DNA of 64,000 nt from the NCBI GenBank assembly GCA_036924285.1, contig JAYKYS010000001.1:45135501-45199500 (forward strand), read 5' to 3'. Positions 56,490 to 64,000 of this stretch are shown piece by piece. The DNA is from Asterella californica. Lineage: Eukaryota > Streptophyta > Marchantiopsida > Marchantiales > Aytoniaceae. The notes under the pieces were generated by a model, which saw only the letters and a program-made list of their open reading frames with translations, had not been told where the DNA came from and made no database searches. How positions within the stretch are numbered: position 1 is the stretch's first letter; every line of letters starts with the position of its first letter. The position numbers and the translations under genes are program-made.

Positions 56490-59400
56490 TTGGAGCAGTA
56501 CTTTTTTGTACATTTTTTTTTGTGAAAACTCATGAACTAAACGAGCAAATAATAAGTAAAAATCACCTCGGTATCCTTTTATGACACCTCAAGAAGTACA
56601 CGTATAAAACATCAGTAGATGTCTGACCAAAGTCGTAACTCCCTCCTGCAAATAAGGAATATTTGAACAAGGTTTTGACTTTGACACCTCTTGATAGATC
56701 GTTCATCATAACAACATTGATAACGATGTTAAATCGTGAACTAACTCACATAGTAAAAGATTTGTTGCAATGTGTGAGTTCCAATAGTTTATGATTTTGG
56801 GATCAAGAGTCAACTCTATTTGTTTACGACTCTCTAGTTTCTATGAGCATGTGTTTGCGGCTTGTTGATTTGATTTTACATAAACGTGTTTGTGCTATTA
56901 GCTTGTTCTAATAATTTAGATAGTATGTTGGGCGATTTTGTCATCTTTTCTATTATGACAATAACTTTTTAGAATAGTTAACCTTCATTCATTGTCGACA
57001 TCGTATGCAGTTCAAGATCATTCTTGCTTGTGATCTCGCAAGTTTTCTTTCGGTTCAATGGTAGTAAGTTGATGAGAAGAATGAAGCGAGCAGTTCTTGT
57101 TATAACCATTCGAGATTATATTTATGGTTTTTGAAAACGTTCCAAGTTTAAGCTTTGAGTGGTAACACGTGCTAGATTTAAACTACTTGTGGAATTCTAT
57201 CGAGAGCTTTGGATGTGTTGTTAGGTTTAAGTGTTGAGTGATATCCAAAGCGATGATGAGGATTTAATTTGACATTTTGGAATGCACTGTTGTGCTTCAA
57301 AATGTGTATAGTGTAGAGTCAGATCAAGCCTTGAGAGAAAAGTTTTGAAAGATCTTGGAATGCTAACGAGATCTCGTATAGTGCTTTGTTTGACTAATAG
57401 TGTACAACGTGATCCTAGACAAGTAGAGTTGGAGAGTAATTGAGCTCGAGGAGGCAGAAGCTCTTGATCCAAGTTGCGGTGTCGTGAAGACGATATTTCT
57501 TGGAAAAAGTGTGAACTTGTGATAGATTAAAAATACCCAAGAATCACAAAAAGGTTGAAAAACATTTCAATTTTGATGCAAGATCTCTTGTTTATGGCTT
57601 GGAAATTCCATGAAATATAGGTAGAGAGTTCCGATCTCTTTTTCTTTTCTTTTCTTCTCTTCCATTCACTCTTTTCTTCCTTGAACACCTAATTTTGTCT
57701 ATGCAGAATGAGTTTTCTAAACCCTTAACTCCTATTAAAGTATGTGCACTAAGAAGAATCGACGGACCAAACTTTTCTCTTTGATCATCGATCTGAAATC
57801 AATATTGGAAATCTGAAGTTAAAGATGAATCGAACGGACCTAAATTGTCACGTATATTGCTCTGAAAAAGGAGAAATGTGAGATAAGAGTTTCAAATTTT
57901 AAAATCTATAAAATACAAAAAAATTATAAAATAACTCTTCAACTAATTTCCACCAAATAACTTTTCTCTCTCATCTCTAATCGAAACTATAGATGAAAAT
58001 GTTAATTCAAGCTAAATCCAACGGTACCAATGGTACGAAACTTTATGCTCCAGTAAGGGACTAACTGATTCAGAAGTTTTTTCTGACCTCGACTTAAGTA
58101 GAGCGAATAAGATCAAACATGAGTTACTTCAAGCATAATTATGAGACGAACATGACAATCGAACAATGTCTACTCGAGTGATGATCATTATGACATTGAT
58201 CGACAAGGTGATATCCAACTTGTCCAAAATACTTTTTGTTGATCTTTGAAATCATGTTTGAAGTTTTTGAGACCAACTGCTTGGAATAGCTAAAGAGTAT
58301 CTAGTCGAAGGTGACTTCGAAAGAACGAACTTGAGCAACATCAAATCTCCCAAATCAACTATGATTGTCATGGAGTCCACTCCCAAGCTCTACAACTCAA
58401 TTCTCCCAAAACATATAATTGAATATCCACCTGAAAAGCTCCGCAAGAGCATAGCCAAGGTTACCTCAAAAACTACCGACTCGATCTATATCTCAAAAAA
58501 TCTATCTATGAAGTTTATAATCATAAGCGTAAAAATGGTACATCACTTCTACACTATAGGTATATATATTAGCCCTTTCTACTATATGCCATCGATAACA
58601 ACTTTTTGTTGGTCCATTCATTAGTGATAAATGTATATTTTCATAATGAATAATAAAAATGTGTTGCAAATATGACTTGTGCTACAAATATGATTTCTTT
58701 CTTTGAGCATTTGGAGAGTTTTGAATCCAAGTTGAACATGTGATATTGGTAGTGTAATACAAGCTTTGATTAATATCGAAGAGATGATATCAAAGGCATG
58801 TTGTTCTCGTAATAATCATGAGTAATCCATAACATTATTTATTCATGTTCACAAAAGTTATAACTTGGTAGATCTGAATATATTCAAAACCTGTATTGTC
58901 TATTCTAGTCAAAAGAATGAAGTGAAATGATGATGGAAATATAAAATAATGGTGTAACATGTTTGAGTCGAGTGGTGTAGTTTGTGAACATTTTCTTGAT
59001 GAAGATGTATTAGAAGATGTACTTCCTTTTTTAGTTAAAGTGATGTTGAAGGACAGATCCTTGGGCTTGGACTCCTCACATTTTATCTTTTTTTACCTAC
59101 GAACATACATGAGATTTTGGATATTTATAAATTTATTTGTTTTTTTTATTTTTGAAATCATAAATATTATAGTTATTAAGTTTAAAACATCTCTTTGTCT
59201 ATTAAAATCATAAAAGATTAATTTTTTTATATAAAGTTTTTTATTTTTTATTTTTAAGATCTGTATTACAATATTTGTCAAAGATTCATAACATCTATCC
59301 AAATATAAGATTTATGATGATTATTCAAATATTGATGCAAAGATTTATATTTCTGAAATAAAAATTAAATCAAACTTAATAATTTAAGAGTACATGTCTC

Positions 59401-60668
59401 TTCTATGTTGTTAAATTAAACTAATTTATATTTAAATCTATTAAAAATACTTTTAGGACGTTCTCATGTAATTCATAGATTACATACACTTGTGATCCAA
59501 GGAGACAAATCCATGGCGAGTGAGTTAGAGTCTTTAGATCCTGGAAACTCTCAAACGAACTTTACATATTGACTGAAAGCAGACCTAACCTTTTCCATTG
59601 GAAAGGTTATGTGATAAATGAAATCGCTTTGCATATTTTCTTCTTCCATTAAATATACATGAACATGAGCTCCCGCAGGCCCTGAAAAAATTGACAAGCT
59701 TTTAGAACGGAGCACAATCTGGATGTGTGATTGGTCTGAAAAGTGCAGTGCTGTCTGCAGTGGTTATTATCAAACTTCTGGATGGAGTATAAATTAATAG
59801 ACCATTTAATTTTCTTTTGTCCATAAATGTTGAACTGAAAAGTTTAAATATAAGCTAATGTTAAAAAAGAATAGTATATATAGATATAACCTATATGCTG
59901 AAATTAGCGAAGAAACCTATAAACAAAGCAAGTCAAACCGCACTCCAGAAAATAAAAAGACGATGGTCTGTTCAGTCATAAAAGATAATATCCTGCAGGT
60001 TTAATTTATCACCTTACCCTACTCCCCAGACGAGTTAGGTGATAAGTGAATACTCTACTCTTTCGAACTTGGAAGAGAGTGAATAATATACATGCAAGTT
60101 ACACCATGGATAAAGTGTGCTCATTGCACAGTTATGGTACAAGGACGAACCGAGGGGTTGATACTAGATAATAAATATACATACAACATGCACTTTTGGC
60201 AAGAAAAAAAAAGAAAACCAATGTATACATAGCAAAGAAAATTATCATAAATAATTAGTTAACAACTTACTATCAGAAAAGTTCACTTGTTAAGAAAATA
60301 CATTAGGCACAATAGTAAACATGGTACAAAACGTAGACTCGGAATTCGTATGATTCGCCCCCAGCACATCCGTTTGCATTTCCAGTGTGCTCAGGGCCGG
60401 AGAATCATCCGAACTTTCCCCCTGTGATTTCCTTCGCTGGTAGATGTTATATCACTGTTTTGCCACTCCCACGCTTTGCCTGTGGACTCAAGTTGCAACT
60501 TGTGACCCTGGATGGTGGAAGGTTATGCAATGTGGATGATATATATGCGGTCAGAACTCGACGAAGTCGGTCGGAAGCAGTTGAGAAAGTACGGTCTATT
60601 GTGGCATTTCCCTGGTACAGTTTCAGGACTTCCTGTTATAAAAATAGACCGCTCCATAGCAAATACAT
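56490..60668. other. AT-rich stretch without a recognisable gene
   Basis: 4.2 kb of mostly AT-rich DNA. Open frames up to 97 codons (58331-58624, 60385-60678) show no known domain and no conserved flanking splice pattern. The second overlaps the tRNA promoter region. Confidence 0.45.
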
Positions 60669-60742
60669 GGCCCATTAGCTCAGTTGGTTAGAGCATCGTG
60701 CTAATAACGCGAAGGTCACAGGTTCGAGACCTGTATGGGCCA
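60669..60742 (+). tRNA. tRNA-Ile(AAT)
   Basis: 74 nt folding as a standard cloverleaf: acceptor GGCCCAT pairs with ATGGGCC, the D-arm region is GCTCAGTTGGTTAGAGC, the anticodon loop CTAATAA has anticodon AAT (read as IAU), and the T-arm contains GGTTCGAGACC. The discriminator base is A and the CCA tail is not encoded, as in nuclear genes. There is no intron. The A and B boxes lie inside the gene. Confidence 0.96.
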
Positions 60743-60747
60743 TCGTC

Positions 60748-60751
60748 TTTT
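60748..60751 (+). terminator. RNA polymerase III terminator of tRNA-Ile
   Basis: A TTTT run 5 bases after the tRNA 3' end. Confidence 0.7.
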
Positions 60752-60970
60752 GTCAACTCTTGACAAAGACAGCGGTTAGGTTTTGCGCCTTGACTAGCGT
60801 GTCCTAAAAGAGTATTTTTCAGTACAAACTTTAAGCTATCAGTCAACGGTAACAATCAAGCAGTTCCGTAAACTTAAATAAAGTCTTAGGTTCGTATAGA
60901 TCCAAAGACACATTTTGCTGAAATAATAGTTAAGATTTTCTTGAAAGATCTCAAAGTTAAATAATAGTCC

Positions 60971-61270
60971 ATTGTACTGTTAGTGTCTAATCGCACATAG
61001 ATTCTCATTAGTAATTTATCACTTATTTTTTTTACTTTTTTAAATCCGAAGCAGATTTGCAAGTGGGGTAGATATTGTACTGTTAGGGTCTAATCGCACA
61101 TGGATTCTCATTAGTAGTTTATCACTTTATTATTATTAATCTGAAGCAGGCTTGCAGGTGGGCTAGATATTGTACTGTTAGGGTCTAATCGCACATAGAT
61201 TCTCATTACTAGTTTATCACATATTATTATTATATTAATCTGAAGCAGATTTGCAGGTGGGGTAGATATT
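60971..61270. repeat. Three-copy tandem array, ~95-103 bp units
   Basis: Units start at ATTGTACTGTTAG (60971, 61074, 61169) and share TCTAATCGCACAT.GATTCTCATTA and GAAGCAGNTTGCARGTGG. A truncated fourth start lies at 61268. Between the fixed blocks is a variable T/A run. Confidence 0.9.
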
Positions 61271-62164
61271 GTGATCGGAACCATGATCTAGGTTTTATGT
61301 GACTGAATAAAAATAGTTTTATTTTTATTTTATTATAAATTAACAATAATATGATTTCAACATAGAAAAAAGATTTATAAAATAAAAAATAATAATATAT
61401 TTTTTATGTTAACAAAATTCAACAGGTAATGTCATATGTGTTGACATAAAAGCTAAACAATTCCTATAAATCTTAGGAGAGTATCCAAGAGGACCCTCTA
61501 GGAATCAGTTAATTTCAATTTAGATATATATAATTACAGGGTCGGGTAAAAAACTAGGGGAAAAAGTCCATGTGCCGCTGGCCTGCATATACCCTTTCAT
61601 ACTTGGATCTCAAATTTTATAAACTAAAATATATTGTGCAGAATTTTTGTAAAGACACAAGTATAACGCTCCACACAAACACAAGTACTACTGAAAAACA
61701 AATATAAGTATTGCAGAAACATGTGTTCCACTGTGTTAATTGTAGTTATGTGGTTTGTTAGTGGACTTTTATTTTGAGAACGTGATATAGCCTTAGTTAA
61801 TACATAATATGTAAATATTAAGCATTGACATTTTACAAATAATAATATTTATAATATCAATTTACAGATAGTATATTTTTATTGAAATCGAATATATAAC
61901 TTCAAATTATAACAAACAATAATAGAAAAGATGTTTGTGTTGAACGTTCCATACAGAAAAGTGTATGTGGAACGCTCTTTTGCATTGTGTTCAGGTGCAA
62001 CATTTAATTAACATTGAAAAAATATAATATTTATAGTTTATATATAACATATAAGTATTATTCATTATCAGTTTATAGACAATAAAAATATAAAAATAAT
62101 GTCAATTTGTAGACAATAAAATTTTAAAAACTATAGATAAACTGACGATAAACTTACGAAAGTA
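61271..62164. other. AT-rich, no recognisable gene
   Basis: Strongly AT-rich. An imperfect hairpin lies around 61950-61975 (GTTCCATACA and TGTATGTGGAAC). Nothing else supportable. Confidence 0.4.
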
Positions 62165-63025
62165 ATGTTTGGCATATACTTCTACTGTTGCGAACACCGC
62201 GACAGCAACCCAAAGCCAACCAAACACATAGCAAAAGAACACAAGCAACAGCAGAGAGAATCGACAATCTGCAGTCACGAGGTCATAGCAAAAACCGCCA
62301 CAGCTGACTCCAAAGTCCAATCGGAAGGACCAACTTCCCCAAAGCGGTCGCAATCGACACGCAATCGAAACTCAAATCCGGAGGACCAACACGCAGTCGG
62401 GTCCTCGATCGTCCAAGCGACGCGACACCCCACTCCAAATTCGAGAACCAAAGGTTTGCAACAACACCGCGAACGAACGAACGAGACAACAACCCCACGG
62501 CCGAATTGGAGCAGGAGCAGTATGCAGTTGAGATCGTCCACTCTAAATCCGAAGCACCGAACACTGCCGCGGCAAGTCAACCAAACACACGAGCAAATCT
62601 GCAGTCGGGACCCAAAATCCACAGTCAGGAGCCCAAAAAAGAACAACACCACCTGCAAACACCGCTGTGGCAGAAGCACCAAGAGCAGCAGCAGCAAAAA
62701 ACCGCCACGGGACCAAAACAACAGCACCTGCAAACACCGCTGCGGCAAGGCAACACACGCAGAAAGCACACAATGCGAACAGAAGCACCAAGAGCAGCGG
62801 CAGCGAATACCCCCAGGGGACCAAAACAACAGCACATGCAAACACCACCTCGGCAAGGCAACGTGCACAGAAGCACGAAGAGCGCCAGCGAATACCGCAG
62901 TGGGAGGCATAAGCACCACGATTCAAAGCTGCATCAGGAGGCGGGCGTTAAACGGCTGCCGAATATCCACTACAGAAACAAGGCGGGAATTAAACGGTAT
63001 GGGTCTCCTTCGGACCTCTAAATGA
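62165..63025 (+). CDS. Low-complexity ORF with tandem repeats (286 codons), doubtful
   Basis: The plus strand is open for 286 codons, but the minus strand is also open for up to 214 codons over the same DNA. The plus translation is rich in Gln, Asn, Lys, Thr and Arg with three repeats of NNSTCKHRCGKAT type, encoded by ~100-bp DNA repeats with GGACCAAAACAACAGCAC (about 62645-62870). The island is far GC-richer than the AT-rich flanks. No domain is recognised and no membrane segment is visible. Openness on both strands may simply follow from composition and repeats. It might be an exon or non-coding. Confidence 0.2.
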   Translation: MFGIYFYCCEHRDSNPKPTKHIAKEHKQQQRESTICSHEVIAKTATADSKVQSEGPTSPKRSQSTRNRNSNPEDQHAVGSSIVQATRHPTPNSRTKGLQQHRERTNETTTPRPNWSRSSMQLRSSTLNPKHRTLPRQVNQTHEQICSRDPKSTVRSPKKNNTTCKHRCGRSTKSSSSKKPPRDQNNSTCKHRCGKATHAESTQCEQKHQEQRQRIPPGDQNNSTCKHHLGKATCTEARRAPANTAVGGISTTIQSCIRRRALNGCRISTTETRRELNGMGLLRTSK

Positions 63026-63458
63026 GATTTATTTCAGCATTAATTTTAATTAACGTCACATTAAACTCTTTTCCATAACATCCTCTACCTCCATTGGAGC
63101 CAATCAACTTACCATTTTGAAATCTGATAACGGCGCTTGTCTGTTTCTTTCGGTTTCTCCCGCACTCCATCAGCATGGATATTAGCTTTGAAACTCACTA
63201 TTACATTTTGGTGGGTTAGGTTCGTGCATCCTCTCGACGTGATTGGCTCGCTACTCCGTGTTGAGTTGCTTCACATTGTGTGTGTTTGTCTTCTCGTGTA
63301 TAGTTGTCGAGAAAACTTTCAATGTAGTTCGGGATACTTACATAGCCAAAATCATTTTCTGATCATATTCAAAATAAAATTAATAGAATCTTATTACTTT
63401 TATTATACCACACGAAATCTATGTACTTTATATATTTTCACACAGGTAGGCAAGTCTG
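63026..63458. other. No recognisable gene
   Basis: A 141-codon frame (63137-63562) overlaps the hairpin motif at its end and has no recognisable domain; I do not support it as a gene. Confidence 0.35.
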
Positions 63459-63555
63459 TATATAACCTTCTTCGTCTTCAGATGGAGAGGTATATACACA
63501 CTTTTAAATTTAAGTCCAAATCCATCCTTTTGGAAGGGTTTGGATTTGAATTTAA
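63459..63555. repeat. Double-hairpin motif, site 2
   Basis: Hairpin 1 (63459-63496): TATATAACCTTCTTCGTC, loop TTCA, GATGGAGAGGTATATA. Hairpin 2 (63504-63555): arms TTAAATTTAAGTCCAAATCC.. and ..GGTTTGGATTTGAATTTAA around TTTTG. The layout is the same as at 21803-21902. Confidence 0.6.
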
Positions 63556-63966
63556 CCCATGATTTAATTTAATAATCTTACTGGTCCGCGCTCACTTTAT
63601 AGCGGAATGTTGTTCGTTTTGTGTAACAGAGTTATAATTTCCAGGTGTAACAAATTCAGCAAGAAAGATAATGTATTTTATACTCTGCTAAAGATATATT
63701 TATATATTTATAATACATTAAATTTAGTTATATTAATCTAGCACTCTATATTCAAAACCTTATTTCTGAGTCACTCGATATTTATATAATCTACTTTATT
63801 TGGAGTTTCCTTGTGCACAAATAAATGAGCGAGAGTTTGGTTTACTTTTTTCCAGACTTTTCATATAAAACATAAATTATTTAGTACTCTACAAGACCCA
63901 ATGATCAGTTCAGATATTCTTCTCATTCTTCAAACTTGTCGTCTTGTAAATTTGCTCTTTCCAAGT
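63556..63966. other. AT-rich, no recognisable gene
   Basis: Nothing supportable. Confidence 0.4.
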
Positions 63967-63998
63967 CCTTTGGGATGCATATTCATGCATCCCAAAGG
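63967..63998. repeat. Perfect 14-bp hairpin at window edge
   Basis: CCTTTGGGATGCAT, loop ATTC, ATGCATCCCAAAGG. A larger element may continue beyond the window. Confidence 0.8.
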
Positions 63999-64000
63999 TA

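Noticed and set aside
58331..58624. 97-codon plus-strand frame
   Set aside because: AT-rich composition, no domain, no flanking conserved coding sequence.
60385..60678. 97-codon frame ending in the tRNA
   Set aside because: No known domain and it overlaps the tRNA 5' end; more likely chance.

Overview
The window is nuclear DNA from a land plant: GT-AG introns, a eukaryotic tRNA gene without an encoded CCA, and layers of Ty1/copia and Ty3/gypsy LTR retrotransposons. The one recognisable single-copy protein gene, on the minus strand at 35270-43642, encodes UDP-N-acetylmuramate--L-alanine ligase (MurC) with an N-terminal extension of about 180 residues. Flowering plants are generally thought to lack MurC, while mosses and other non-flowering plants keep a plastid peptidoglycan pathway. 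I therefore infer a moss, or less surely a lycophyte, fern or gymnosperm. The species cannot be read from the window.

Layout. (1) 0.9-16 kb is an old copia element on the minus strand. Its gag (about 15.4-16.0 and 13.3-13.8 kb), integrase (12.4-13.2 kb) and reverse transcriptase (0.9-1.3 kb) are still in order. It is split by a gypsy LTR-type block (13.8-15.4 kb) and by a large GAAGAC-rich block (about 1.5-12.3 kb). That block carries a broken, unrecognised plus-strand coding region (8.56-10.85 kb) and is itself split by an internally deleted gypsy element (3.2-7.5 kb). (2) 16.4-21.0 kb is a 5'-truncated gypsy element whose LTR holds a solo LTR of the 3.2-7.5 kb family and an 87-bp inverted duplication. 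(3) 21-24 kb has no gene I can support but has tandem and hairpin repeats. (4) 24183-29130 is a nearly complete, young copia element with both LTRs, primer site and polypurine tract, inactivated by point lesions. (5) 29.1-35.2 kb is mostly single-copy-looking DNA with a long perfect hairpin and a tandem array. (6) 35.3-43.6 kb is MurC in 14 exons. (7) 44.3-56.1 kb is a third copia element, split by a gag-only gypsy-type element (47.75 to about 54.34 kb). (8) 56.2-64 kb is AT-rich, with a probable SINE, one tRNA-Ile(AAT), tandem repeats and hairpins.

How the parts relate. Only MurC and the tRNA look like host genes. MurC would act in the plastid stroma, adding the first amino acid of the peptidoglycan stem peptide. 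Its reading frame needs one base fewer in a T homopolymer at 37799-37804, so this copy is either mis-assembled there or damaged. The gag-only element at 47.75 kb shares its polypurine tract and LTR start with the pol-bearing gypsy element at 18.9 kb, suggesting a dependent/helper pair. No CRISPR, operon or bacterial feature is present.
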